Below, piece by piece: positions 51,332 through 59,724 of a stretch of DNA of 64,000 nt (its first letter is position 1; every line of letters begins with the position of its first letter). The position numbers and the translations under genes were made by a program. The stretch is taken from positions 1 through 64,000 of the forward strand of contig JAETRI010000011.1 in assembly GCA_021770245.1 (NCBI GenBank), in the 5' to 3' direction. Source of the stretch: Lachnospiraceae bacterium (GTDB lineage: Bacteria > Bacillota > Clostridia > Lachnospirales > Lachnospiraceae). Under the pieces are notes generated by a model that saw only the letters and a program-made list of their open reading frames with translations, was not told the origin of the DNA and did no database searches.

Positions 51332-52192
51332 ATGGAAGTAAGAACAGCCGCTTCACCCAAGGACGTGAAGTACTATACAACCCAGAGGCTGCGGGAGGAC
51401 TTTTTAATCCAGGATCTCTTCACAGCCGGTAAAATCAAACTGGTCTACAGCCATATTGACCGGATTATCACAGGGGCCGCGGTTCCGGTCCAACCCATCC
51501 CCCTCACCGCCGGAGACGAGCTGCGGGCGGCCTATTTCCTGGAACGCAGGGAAATGGGCGTCATCAACATCGGCGGCCCCGGGAGGATTCTGGCGGATGG
51601 AAAGGCCTGGCACCTGGCCCACAAGGACGGCATGTATCTGGGAATGGGCACCAGGGATATCGTATTTGAAAGCGAAGATTCCGAAAATCCGGCCAAGTTC
51701 TACTTAAACAGCACCCCTGCCCACCGAAGCTGCCCCACCGTGCTGATCAGGCCGGAGGGAGAAGCCGGTGACGGAATCGTTCTCATCAAGGACGAAAACA
51801 AGGTGGAGCTGGGCGACCTGGAGAATTCCAATCACAGGACCATCTGCAAATACATCCTGCCCGGCCAGGTGGAAAGCTGCCAGCTGGTGATGGGAATGAC
51901 CCACCTGGAGCCCGGAAGCGTGTGGAATACCATGCCCTGTCATACCCACGACCGGAGGATGGAAGTCTATCTGTATTTCGATATGGACAAGGATTCCCTG
52001 GTGATGCACTATATGGGAGAACCGGAAGAAACCAGGCACATCGTGGTACGCAACGAGGAAGCGGTAATCTCCCCCAGCTGGTCCATCCACGCGGGAAGCG
52101 GCATCAAGGCATACACCTTTATCTGGGGCATGGCCGGAGAAAATCAGGCCTTTGACGACATGGATCCCGTTTCCATGAACGAATTGAAATAG
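51332..52192 (+). CDS. kduI: 5-dehydro-4-deoxy-D-glucuronate isomerase
   Basis: 286 residues. KduI converts 5-keto-4-deoxyuronate, the opened form of the unsaturated uronic acid, to 2,5-diketo-3-deoxygluconate. It is a cupin-fold enzyme; the zinc-site residues appear in MPCHTHDRRMEVYLYF and SPSWSIHAGSG. Length and the N-terminal TQRLREDFLIQDLF are typical. It follows the discoidin-like gene by 18 bases and precedes kduD by 44 bases. Confidence 0.95.
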   Translation: MEVRTAASPKDVKYYTTQRLREDFLIQDLFTAGKIKLVYSHIDRIITGAAVPVQPIPLTAGDELRAAYFLERREMGVINIGGPGRILADGKAWHLAHKDGMYLGMGTRDIVFESEDSENPAKFYLNSTPAHRSCPTVLIRPEGEAGDGIVLIKDENKVELGDLENSNHRTICKYILPGQVESCQLVMGMTHLEPGSVWNTMPCHTHDRRMEVYLYFDMDKDSLVMHYMGEPEETRHIVVRNEEAVISPSWSIHAGSGIKAYTFIWGMAGENQAFDDMDPVSMNELK

Positions 52193-52207
52193 ATACAGGC
52201 CTCAAAA

Positions 52208-52231
52208 GCCGCCTTGGGCGGCATGAAAGGA
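52208..52231 (+). repeat. Hairpin-Shine-Dalgarno module before kduD
   Basis: GCCGCC-TTG-GGCGGC followed by ATGAAAGGATT. AAAGGA serves kduD. This is the minimal form of the modular element. Confidence 0.6.
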
Positions 52232-52236
52232 TTGGC

Positions 52237-53040
52237 ATGAAAGATATAATGCATAAGTTTTCACTGGAGGGAAAGACCGCCCTCGTCACCGGCGCCTCCC
52301 ACGGTATCGGCTTCGCCATGGCCGAAGCTCTCGCACAGGCGGGCGCCGCCGTGGCGTTCAACAGCCGCAGCCGGGAACAGGTGGACAAGGCGCTGCGCGC
52401 CTATGAGGAAAGGGGCATCCGGGCCCATGGATACGTCTGCGACGTGACCGATGAAAAGCAGGTGGCCGACACCGTCTCACGGATTAGGGAAGAAATCGGC
52501 TCCGTGGACATCCTGGTGAATAACGCCGGAATCATCAAGCGCATCCCCATGCTCGAAATGGAGGCCGCACAGTTCCGCCAGGTGGTCGATACCGATCTCA
52601 ACGCCCCCTTCATTGTGGCCAAAGCCGTGCTCCCCGATATGATCAAAAAGGGACGCGGCAAAATCATTAACGTCTGTTCCATGATGAGCGAACTGGGCCG
52701 GGAAACCGTATCCGCCTACGCGGCGGCCAAAGGCGGCCTGAAAATGCTCACGAAAAATATAGCCTCCGAATACGGCGCCTACAATATCCAGTGCAACGGT
52801 ATCGGGCCGGGCTATATCGCCACATCCCAGACCGCTCCTCTGCGCGAAGTCCGGACGGACGGCAGCAGGCATCCCTTCGACCGGTTTATCCTTGCCAAAA
52901 CCCCCGCCGAACGCTGGGGACTGGCAGAGGATCTGCAGGGGCCGGTGGTTTTCCTGGCATCGGAGGCCTCCGACTTTGTAAACGGCCATATCCTCTATGT
53001 GGACGGAGGAATCCTGGCCTACATCGGGAAACAGCCCTGA
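52237..53040 (+). CDS. kduD: 2-deoxy-D-gluconate 3-dehydrogenase / KduD-type short-chain dehydrogenase
   Basis: 267 residues. A classical SDR with the cofactor motif TGASHGIGFAMAEALA, NNAG (about residue 91), catalytic Ser in INVCSMMSELG and YAAAKGG for Tyr and Lys. Placed after kduI, it should reduce 2,5-diketo-3-deoxygluconate to KDG using NADH. The KDG kinase at 4230 could then act. Start ATG 52237 follows AAAGGA. A terminator follows at 53063. Confidence 0.9.
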   Translation: MKDIMHKFSLEGKTALVTGASHGIGFAMAEALAQAGAAVAFNSRSREQVDKALRAYEERGIRAHGYVCDVTDEKQVADTVSRIREEIGSVDILVNNAGIIKRIPMLEMEAAQFRQVVDTDLNAPFIVAKAVLPDMIKKGRGKIINVCSMMSELGRETVSAYAAAKGGLKMLTKNIASEYGAYNIQCNGIGPGYIATSQTAPLREVRTDGSRHPFDRFILAKTPAERWGLAEDLQGPVVFLASEASDFVNGHILYVDGGILAYIGKQP

Positions 53041-53062
53041 GCCGGGCTCTTCACCGTATATC

Positions 53063-53097
53063 CAAAGCCGGCCGCTCATACGGGCGTGCCGGCTTTG
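53063..53097 (+). terminator. Terminator after kduD
   Basis: CAAAGCCGGC pairs with GCCGGCTTTG around CGCTCATACGGGCGT. It is followed by few Ts. Confidence 0.55.
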
Positions 53098-53155
53098 AAT
53101 GCTGCGCGCCCTCAGGCGCGTACCGGTCTGGGGAGAGAAAAAAGCCTCAAAGCTT

Positions 53156-53605
53156 TCACTCCTCCGGCCCGGAAAACATCTCCCCCTCTATCCGCAGGAT
53201 CCCGTCCACCGGAATTCTCGTCCCGTCCGTTAAGAACACGGCCCTTTCAAAATCATCCACCTTCTTCACACAGCCTGCCGCCGTAACATAGGCGCCCCCC
53301 TGCTTCCTTTCGTCCGGCCGAAAGTAGGTAATCCGTACCTCTTCCTGTCCTCCCGCGGGACTATCCCGCAAAAGCTCCAGCTTCCGATCCAAATACTCCG
53401 TCACCGTCTCGTCCAGATCTCTTTCTTCCTCGGTCAGCCGCCCCGTCTCCTCTATGGCCTCTTCATAACCGGCAAGGGGCGAGAAGGGTAAAAACTGCGC
53501 CGCCCGGTTCATTCCGGACATCCGGGGATGAGATGCCGATACATGATGCGGTAGGTCGATGATGTCCCCATAATCGGAAGATTTTTTGTTCGCATCCTCT
53601 GCCAT
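53156..53605 (-). CDS. YolD-like family protein
   Basis: 149 residues. YADIIDLPHHVS-like opening (here DYGDIIDLPHHVSASHPRM) and MNRAAQFLPFSPLAGYEEAI are YolD signatures. YolD-type genes usually accompany Y-family polymerases and may regulate them. It lies directly downstream of the polymerase on the same strand. ATG 53605 follows GGGAGG, and a GCCGCC/GGCGGC hairpin sits between the two genes. Confidence 0.85.
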   Translation of the reverse strand: MAEDANKKSSDYGDIIDLPHHVSASHPRMSGMNRAAQFLPFSPLAGYEEAIEETGRLTEEERDLDETVTEYLDRKLELLRDSPAGGQEEVRITYFRPDERKQGGAYVTAAGCVKKVDDFERAVFLTDGTRIPVDGILRIEGEMFSGPEE

Positions 53606-53670
53606 TTTTCCTCCCGTTCTGCCGCCGCCAGGCGGCCCGATTTCAAACATACTCCCGCCTGCGTCCTCCT

Positions 53671-55200
53671 CTATGCCTGATGTCCCCCTATCTGCCGGTT
53701 CCTTTCTTTGGCGGTGGCGCCTTCCTGCAGGTTCATTCCCCGCAGGATCGCATTCTTCCCGTATTTTTTCTGAATGCTCAGCATGGCCTTCTGTATCTTC
53801 CGCTCGCGCTCCAAAGAGGCCTCCTCCTCCGCCTTTTGCTTCGCACGTTCCTCGTAATCCGTAAACAGATCCAGCTGTTCCCAGGTACCCTCCGAACGGA
53901 CTGCGCTCTCCTCCACCACATGGTTCGCCGCCACATTCACCCGGCGGATCAGCAGGTTTGGATCCACAATCCGGTCATAAAGCTTCGTTACCGCATCCAT
54001 AATCAGCCGGGAGGAGGAAGTCTGGCGTTCCAGATTAACGCTCCCATGGGCGTGCTTCGGCAGCCTGCGGCCGTATCGGTCGATGGTGACAGGTCCTTTA
54101 TACTGTTTCCCGATCTCGGGATTATCCAAATTTTCCCTGTCATATCCGATCGTCAGTACGATCTGGTCCGTCACCAGCCCCTTATCCACCAGCCCCAGCG
54201 CCAGGAGGTCCGTCATCTCCCGCACCACAAGCCTTCCCCGGTCAAAGGAGGACGGGGTCTGAAGCACCTGGCCCGATCCCACGCTGTTCACCTCCGGCTT
54301 GTATGCCTTTATCTCCGCAATCGTACAGGGTTCCCACCCCCAGGCATGGTCGATGAGCAGTTCCGCATTCACGCCGAACAGACGGTACAACAGTTCTTCA
54401 TTATAGAAATCCGTCGGTTTCCCCAGGGAACATCTCGCCACATCTCCCATGGTGAACAGCCCGTTTTCCTCCAGCTTTCTGGCGTATCCCCTGCCCACGC
54501 GCCAAAAATCGGTGAGCGGACGGTGCCCCCATAAAAGCCTGCGGTAGCTTTTCTCATTCAGCCTGGCGATCCGTACCCCGTCCCGGTCCGGTTTGACATG
54601 CTTCGCCACGATATCCATAGCCACCTTGCACAGATAGAGGTTGGTACCGATCCCTGCCGCAGCGGTAATGCCCGTTTCCTGTATCACATCCCATATGATC
54701 TTCTTCGCCAGCTCCCGGGGCGTGAGCCCATAGGTTCCCAGATAATGGGTCACATCCATGAACACCTCGTCGATGGAATAGACATAGAGATCCTCCGGCG
54801 CGACGTATTTCAGATAAATGTTATAGATCCTGGTGCTGTATTCCATATAGAGCGCCATCCGGGGCGGGGCCGTGAGATAAGAAACGGCCAGCTTGGGACA
54901 TTTCTCCAGCTTAAGCGCATCATAGGAGGTGCCGGTAAACGTATGCCCCCCAGCATCCGTCCGCCGCTGCATATTGACCTCTTTCACCCGCTCCACCACC
55001 TCGAAGAGCCGCGCCCTGCCCGGAATGCCGTAAGCCTTCAGGGACGGGGATACCGCAAGACAGATGGTCTTCTCCGTCCTGCGCACATCCGCCACCACCA
55101 GGTTTGTCGTCAAAGGATCCAGCCCGCGCTCCGCACATTCCACGGAGGCATAAAAGGATTTCAGATCTATTGCAAGATAGGTACGTTTTTCCTGTGTCAT
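53671..55200 (-). CDS. Y-family DNA polymerase (UmuC/UvrX type)
   Basis: 509 residues. The catalytic palm motifs are AIDLKSFYASVE and VYSIDEVFMDVT, carrying the metal-binding acidic residues. The HhH/little-finger region follows and the C-terminus is a basic coiled tail. It resembles YqjW/UvrX translesion polymerases more than DinB by length. ATG 55200 follows GGGAGG. A consensus promoter with a LexA box in its spacer lies upstream, so it should be induced by DNA damage together with the YolD gene. Confidence 0.92.
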   Translation of the reverse strand: MTQEKRTYLAIDLKSFYASVECAERGLDPLTTNLVVADVRRTEKTICLAVSPSLKAYGIPGRARLFEVVERVKEVNMQRRTDAGGHTFTGTSYDALKLEKCPKLAVSYLTAPPRMALYMEYSTRIYNIYLKYVAPEDLYVYSIDEVFMDVTHYLGTYGLTPRELAKKIIWDVIQETGITAAAGIGTNLYLCKVAMDIVAKHVKPDRDGVRIARLNEKSYRRLLWGHRPLTDFWRVGRGYARKLEENGLFTMGDVARCSLGKPTDFYNEELLYRLFGVNAELLIDHAWGWEPCTIAEIKAYKPEVNSVGSGQVLQTPSSFDRGRLVVREMTDLLALGLVDKGLVTDQIVLTIGYDRENLDNPEIGKQYKGPVTIDRYGRRLPKHAHGSVNLERQTSSSRLIMDAVTKLYDRIVDPNLLIRRVNVAANHVVEESAVRSEGTWEQLDLFTDYEERAKQKAEEEASLERERKIQKAMLSIQKKYGKNAILRGMNLQEGATAKERNRQIGGHQA

Positions 55201-55249
55201 GTCCACCTCCCGGACCGATGCTTCCGCCCTGTTTTATGTACCCGTACAC

Positions 55250-55278
55250 ATTATATCAGAACGTACGTTCTATTGCAA
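55250..55278 (-). promoter_or_regulatory. Promoter of the Y-polymerase gene
   Basis: TTGCAA (55273-55278) and TATAAT (55250-55255) on the minus strand with a 17-base spacer. Confidence 0.8.
55258..55271. promoter_or_regulatory. LexA (SOS) box
   Basis: AGAACGTACGTTCT is a perfect palindrome matching the Gram-positive consensus GAACRNRYGTTC. It fills the promoter spacer, so LexA binding would block RNA polymerase. Confidence 0.85.
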
Positions 55279-55367
55279 TAGTTCTTTTTACGGTTTGTGC
55301 CAACGGCAGGAACGATCCTGTGCCCGTCTGCCTTTCGCGTATTGAAAGCTATGGCGGCTTCGCCGTC

Positions 55368-56357
55368 TTATCCCACGTTCTGCGCCATCACTCCCACCAA
55401 ATTATGGGGAACATAGGGTTCCTCCAGCCAAGCCGTCTCCTCATCGGTGAGGCTTAGCTCCACGGCCTTTGCGGCCCCTTCGATATGATGCAGCTTCGTG
55501 GCCCCCACCACCGGGGATGTCACCTTGGAAAGCAGCCAGGCAAGAGAAATTTCCGTCATGGTCACACCGTACCTTTGCGCCAGCTCCCATACGCGCGAAA
55601 TGATCATGCCGTCCTGTTCGGCGGTGGCGTCGTATTTGGATCTGGCATAGGCATCCTCCTGCAGACGTTTCGAGGTTTCTCCGGGCTTCTTGGATAAACG
55701 TCCGCCCGCCAGGGCACTGTACGGCGTCATGGCAATCCCGTCTTCCCTGCAAAGCTTCGCCATTTCCCGTTCTTCTTCCCGGAAAATCAGATTGTAGTGT
55801 CCCTGTACGGACACGAACTTTGCAAACCCTTCCTTTTCCGCTGCTGCATTCGCCTTGGCCAGCTGATAGGCATAGCAGTTGGATATGCCTATGTAACGTG
55901 CCTTTCCGGCCTTAACCGCCTCATTCAGCCCTTCCATCACCTCCCAAACCGGCGTCTGATAGTCCCACATATGGCAGATATAGAGGTCTACATAGTCCAT
56001 CCCCAGATTTTGCAGGCTCCGGTCCAGCATTCGTCCGATATGCTGCTTCCCGGTGATGCCCTTTTCTATTTCTTCCTGCGTCCTGGGCGGGAATTTGGTG
56101 GCCACCACCACATCCTCCCGTCCGGCATAGTCCCGCAGCGCCCGGCCGAGGAACTGTTCGCTGGTACCGCCCTGGTAACCGATGGCCGTATCGAAAAAGT
56201 TAACGCCCAGTTCCAGCCCTCTTTTGATGATCCGACGGGATTCCTGTTCGTCGATCGTCCAGGAATGCTGCCCCTTTCCGGCCTCCCCAAATCCCATACA
56301 TCCCATGCAGATACGGGAAACCTCCAGCTGTGAATTGCCAAGCTTTGTATACTTCAT
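55368..56357 (-). CDS. Aldo/keto reductase
   Basis: 329 residues, a TIM-barrel oxidoreductase using NADPH. The catalytic tetrad is seen as NFFDTAIGYQ (Asp, Tyr), VVVATKF (Lys) and YICHMWD (His). The C-terminal SPVVGATKLHHIEGA is the NADPH-binding segment. Similar enzymes reduce sugar aldehydes or ketones; the substrate is unknown. ATG 56357 follows AAAGGAG in the tail of a modular hairpin element. Confidence 0.92.
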   Translation of the reverse strand: MKYTKLGNSQLEVSRICMGCMGFGEAGKGQHSWTIDEQESRRIIKRGLELGVNFFDTAIGYQGGTSEQFLGRALRDYAGREDVVVATKFPPRTQEEIEKGITGKQHIGRMLDRSLQNLGMDYVDLYICHMWDYQTPVWEVMEGLNEAVKAGKARYIGISNCYAYQLAKANAAAEKEGFAKFVSVQGHYNLIFREEEREMAKLCREDGIAMTPYSALAGGRLSKKPGETSKRLQEDAYARSKYDATAEQDGMIISRVWELAQRYGVTMTEISLAWLLSKVTSPVVGATKLHHIEGAAKAVELSLTDEETAWLEEPYVPHNLVGVMAQNVG

Positions 56358-56359
56358 AA

Positions 56360-56430
56360 GACTCCTTTCATGCCGCGCTCCATGCGGCAGCGCAATGCGA
56401 AACCGAAGATTTCGCGCCTGCTCCTACCCG
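56360..56430 (-). repeat. Modular hairpin element (short form) before the aldo/keto reductase
   Basis: On the minus strand GCGAAA-TCTTCGG-TTTCGC is followed by GCTGCCGCATGGAGCGCGGC and ATGAAAGGAG. As for asnA, the ...RHER..M frame runs into the gene. Confidence 0.55.
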
Positions 56431-56490
56431 CCCGCTTTGCGGGCCTGCCTGTCAAGATCATACCGTCGAAGCGCCCGCGGTGCTCCTTCG

Positions 56491-57816
56491 TTAGATTAAT
56501 TGATATTGCTTCCATTTTCCGGCCCGGAAACGCAGAAGGAACACGACGGCCCGGATGCACCAGTCCAGACACATGGCAAATGCGATCCCGATGACGCCCA
56601 TACCGAATATGACGCCGAACAAAACGGAAAACACCAGCCGCCCTCCGACCGTGGAGGCAATGGATACCACCATGGTGAATTTCACATCCCCCGCTGCCCG
56701 CAGGCCCTTGCCCAGGGGGTCGGCAAAAGGAAATGCAATACAGTTAAAAATATTATGGATCAATACCAGCCAGACTGTCAACTGCCGGGTTTCCTGCGCC
56801 ACATCGAAAAAGCTCATGAGCACGGGCGTGACGGCGAAGATCGCCCCGTTCCACAGGACGGAAATCCCCAGCGTAATCCGAAGCAGCTTCCGGAAATAAT
56901 GCTCCGCCTGGCCGACATCCCCGGCTCCCATACACTGCCCGATCACCGTAATGAAAACCGGCCCCATGGTTACACAAACCAGAGCAGCCAGAGACCAGAT
57001 GCTCTGCGCGATCCCGTTCGCCGCGATCTGACAGGTACCGAACAGGGCGACGATGCTGCTTAAGGCCACCTTGACGAACTGGAAGATCCCCTGCTCCAGA
57101 CCGTTGGGGACCGCAATCCCGAGGATCCGCTTCAGCAGCCCTCCGTTCCACTTTCCTATCCACTCTCTCCTATAATATACCCCATTTTTCGTCCGAAAAC
57201 AGAAAACCGTCACTGCGGCCGCGGAAAAAATTCTGGCAATCAGGGACGGATAGGCCACCCCCGCCACTCCTCCATGGAGAATGAAGACACCGATTCCGTT
57301 TCCCACCACATTGATGAGATTGGAAATGACCGCAATATACATGGTGGTACTGGTTTTTCCGATACTGCGGCAGAGAGCCGCTCCCGCATTATATACCGCC
57401 AAAGCCGGATAGGAGTAAGCCGAGATGCGCAGATAGACGATACACGCATCCATCACGTCCTCCTCCACCCGGCCAAACATCAGCCTTAAGATCGGACGCC
57501 CCAGGGGAAGGATCAACGCCGTGATCACCAGCGAAAACACCGTGGAAATCATCAACAGCTGGCTGGCCGCTTCCCCGGCCTCCTGTTCCCTCCGGCTGCC
57601 GATATACTGGCTGATAATCACCGCCCCTCCCGAGGACAGCGCCGTAAAGAGATAAATGAAAATCGTATTAAAAGAATTGACCAGCGATACGCCGGACACG
57701 GCGGATTCCCCCACAAAACTAATGATAAAAGTATCCGCCAGCCCCACCAGGATTGTCAGAAGCTGCTCCAAAAACAACGGCACGATCAGACGTTTCAGAT
57801 CCGCATCGGTAAACAT
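56491..57816 (-). CDS. MATE family efflux transporter
   Basis: 441 residues with twelve hydrophobic segments. LIVPLFLEQLLTILVGLADTFIISFVG at the N-terminus and IAANGIAQSIWSLAALVC in the second half are typical MATE helices. It is only distantly similar to the MATE protein at 44523. Substrate unknown. ATG 57816 follows GGAGAGGAG. It lies 133 bases upstream of the aldo/keto reductase on the same strand. Confidence 0.9.
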   Translation of the reverse strand: MFTDADLKRLIVPLFLEQLLTILVGLADTFIISFVGESAVSGVSLVNSFNTIFIYLFTALSSGGAVIISQYIGSRREQEAGEAASQLLMISTVFSLVITALILPLGRPILRLMFGRVEEDVMDACIVYLRISAYSYPALAVYNAGAALCRSIGKTSTTMYIAVISNLINVVGNGIGVFILHGGVAGVAYPSLIARIFSAAAVTVFCFRTKNGVYYRREWIGKWNGGLLKRILGIAVPNGLEQGIFQFVKVALSSIVALFGTCQIAANGIAQSIWSLAALVCVTMGPVFITVIGQCMGAGDVGQAEHYFRKLLRITLGISVLWNGAIFAVTPVLMSFFDVAQETRQLTVWLVLIHNIFNCIAFPFADPLGKGLRAAGDVKFTMVVSIASTVGGRLVFSVLFGVIFGMGVIGIAFAMCLDWCIRAVVFLLRFRAGKWKQYQLI

Positions 57817-58001
57817 TTCTGTTTTCTCTCCTCTCCGCCCCGGTTATGTAGGTATGCCCTTCCGGCGGCGCCCTTTTTTGTGATAAAAAGAGGCGCCTTT
57901 TCGGGGACACCTTCATTCTATCCCTGTTTCGGTCAAATATCCAATACTTATCCTGCATTTTCAAAAATACCCGGAAAGCATGATCCATGCATCCCATACC
58001 G

Positions 58002-58094
58002 AACGCATGAAAGGCTCTGCAGCCCCTGTGATCATCACACGCCGCGGGGCCGGGCAGGGGTGTCACAGGGGCTGCAGAGCCTTTCGCGTTTGTC
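58002..58094. repeat. Foldback element
   Basis: GAAAGGCTCTGCAGCCCCTG pairs with its complement. The loop holds GTGATCATCACACGCCGCGG, shared with the 9572 element in reverse. It ends GCGTTTGTCCTGCG. Confidence 0.65.
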
Positions 58095-58205
58095 CTGCGA
58101 AATCTGTCTCTCGGCTTTACAATTTTGTTTCAAACGGCTATGATGAGTATGGATCGGATTTGAGGGAGGCTTGACCCAAATTATTAAGTTTAGGGAGTTT
58201 ATGAC

Positions 58206-58739
58206 ATGGAGCATACAATAATCACAGCAGAAACGGAAAGGTTGATTTTAAGAAGATACAGGAAAGAAGATATACAGGATCTATTTGAATATTTATCTGA
58301 TAAAGAAGTTGTGAAATATGAACCATATAAGCCGCTCACCTTTGATGAAGCGAAAGAGAATCTCGAATGGCGCATCGGTACGGATGAAATGGCTGCCGTC
58401 GAGCTGAAAAATTCCCACAAAATGATTGGGAATGTATTTATGGGCAGGCGTGACTTTGAAGCGCTGGAAATAGGCTATGTATTTAATCGGAATTATTGGG
58501 GGCATGGTTATGCTGCCGAAAGCTGCAAAGCTTTAATCGGGCAGGCATTTTCAAATGGCGTACACAGGATATATGCGGAATGTGACCCCTCCAATAAGAG
58601 TTCATGGAAACTGCTTGAATCGCTGGGATTTCAGCGTGAAGCCCATTTTAGAAAAAATGTGTATTTCTGGAAAGATGAAACCGGAAAAGCAATCTGGAAG
58701 GATACTTATGTATATGCCAAATTGAATGATAACGCATAA
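58206..58739 (+). CDS. GNAT acetyltransferase, RimJ/RimL type
   Basis: 177 residues, A+T-rich. TERLILRRYRKEDIQDLFEYLSD is the classic RimJ/RimL opening. Acetyl-CoA loop region: NRNYWGHGYAAESCKALI, and C-terminal CDPSNKSSWKLLESLGFQREA. Members acetylate ribosomal proteins, amino sugars or drugs; no specific target can be given. ATG 58206 follows AGGGAG. Composition differs from the flanking G+C-rich genes. Confidence 0.88.
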   Translation: MEHTIITAETERLILRRYRKEDIQDLFEYLSDKEVVKYEPYKPLTFDEAKENLEWRIGTDEMAAVELKNSHKMIGNVFMGRRDFEALEIGYVFNRNYWGHGYAAESCKALIGQAFSNGVHRIYAECDPSNKSSWKLLESLGFQREAHFRKNVYFWKDETGKAIWKDTYVYAKLNDNA

Positions 58740-58826
58740 GACGGAAAGACAGCCGTTTATACGCATTCCTGTCAATACCGGCTGCTTCGGAATCCCTCTC
58801 GATAAACGGCAAATGTTGGCCAAAAA

Positions 58827-58914
58827 CCGCAGATGAGAAATCACATCCGCGATTTCTCAGGCATGAATCGGAGATTCATGTTGCGCTGCCGCGCGGGACG
58901 CGGCATGAAAGGAT
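58827..58914 (+). repeat. Modular hairpin element (long form)
   Basis: GAGAAATCAC..., CATGAATC-GGA-GATTCATG and GCCGCG-CGGGA-CGCGGC, then ATGAAAGGATT. The frame MRNHIRDFSGMNRRFMLRC is open and in phase with the following gene. Confidence 0.65.
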
Positions 58915-58958
58915 TAAATATTGAACTTGTCTGTTATTGGAAAGGGCGTGAAATTGAA

Positions 58959-59396
58959 ATGTGTATGGAATGCTATGTCGATGTAAACAGGGCAACGCCG
59001 TTGTTAAATCCGTTGGATTGTTTAGAAAATCACACGCAATACATTTGCGGAACTTGCGGGCGGTGCATTTGCATTGAACATGACCCCAAGCGTGGATTAC
59101 AACGATGGAACTTTCCTTTTAAATCGTTAGAAATCGCGAAGCTGTATTTGCGGACTGCTGATTATAGCAGGAAGAAGTCATGTGGCATTTATGAACTGAA
59201 AGATGAAAACGGAAGACGTTCCTACAAAATTTTTGCAGATAGCGAAGACTTGCGATTCTATTTAAAAAAGAACAAAGGAAAAACCTGCAAAGATATGAAG
59301 CCTGTTTTTATTATGGAAGAATACAAAGAATATGCAAATACACAGATAAGAAAATTGACCTCTGACGAAATACAGAAGTATATGTCAGAGCGATAA
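58959..59396 (+). CDS. Small cysteine-containing protein of unknown function
   Basis: 145 residues from ATG 58959; in-frame starts at 58905 or 58833 would extend it through the repeat. The N-terminus has a probable metal-binding cluster: MCMECYVDVN, then CGTCGRCICIEHD. The rest is basic and helical (NFPFKSLEIAKLYLRTADYSRKKSCGIYEL). No known function. The sequence is A+T-rich like the acetyltransferase before it. A GGAAAGGG 13 bases upstream is a loose ribosome site, so the true start is open. Confidence 0.65.
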   Translation: MCMECYVDVNRATPLLNPLDCLENHTQYICGTCGRCICIEHDPKRGLQRWNFPFKSLEIAKLYLRTADYSRKKSCGIYELKDENGRRSYKIFADSEDLRFYLKKNKGKTCKDMKPVFIMEEYKEYANTQIRKLTSDEIQKYMSER

Positions 59397-59422
59397 CTTC
59401 AAATTTGAGGAGGTACATAAAA

Positions 59423-59549
59423 ATGAAAGATATGATTGCATATTGCGGGCCGGACAACATGCGGTGACTGTCCGGACCCGGAAAAATGTCAAACCGTTGG
59501 AATGGTACCCTCAAATAATCCCGACGCGCTGAAAAATCTGAAAGGATAA
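59423..59549 (+). pseudogene. DUF3795-like remnant
   Basis: After GAGGAGG, ATG 59423 starts MKDMIAYCGPDNM and stops. A second frame continues DCPDPEKCQTVGMVPSNNPDALKNLKG. Both pieces resemble the start and end of DUF3795 proteins (Cys-rich), with the middle missing. A decayed gene. Confidence 0.5.
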
Positions 59550-59724
59550 ACGACAACCTCCGGTTCGCAGAAACGTTAATCGGCTGCCGCATCGGCCTGA
59601 TATAAGAATACGCATGATCTATTAAGTTTTACACCATTTTAGGAAGAAACACTTTTTTCGAAAAAGGGAGCAATGAAAAGCCTGCCCGTTTTTGTTTATT
59701 TCCCGCGGCAGGACAAGGAACACT

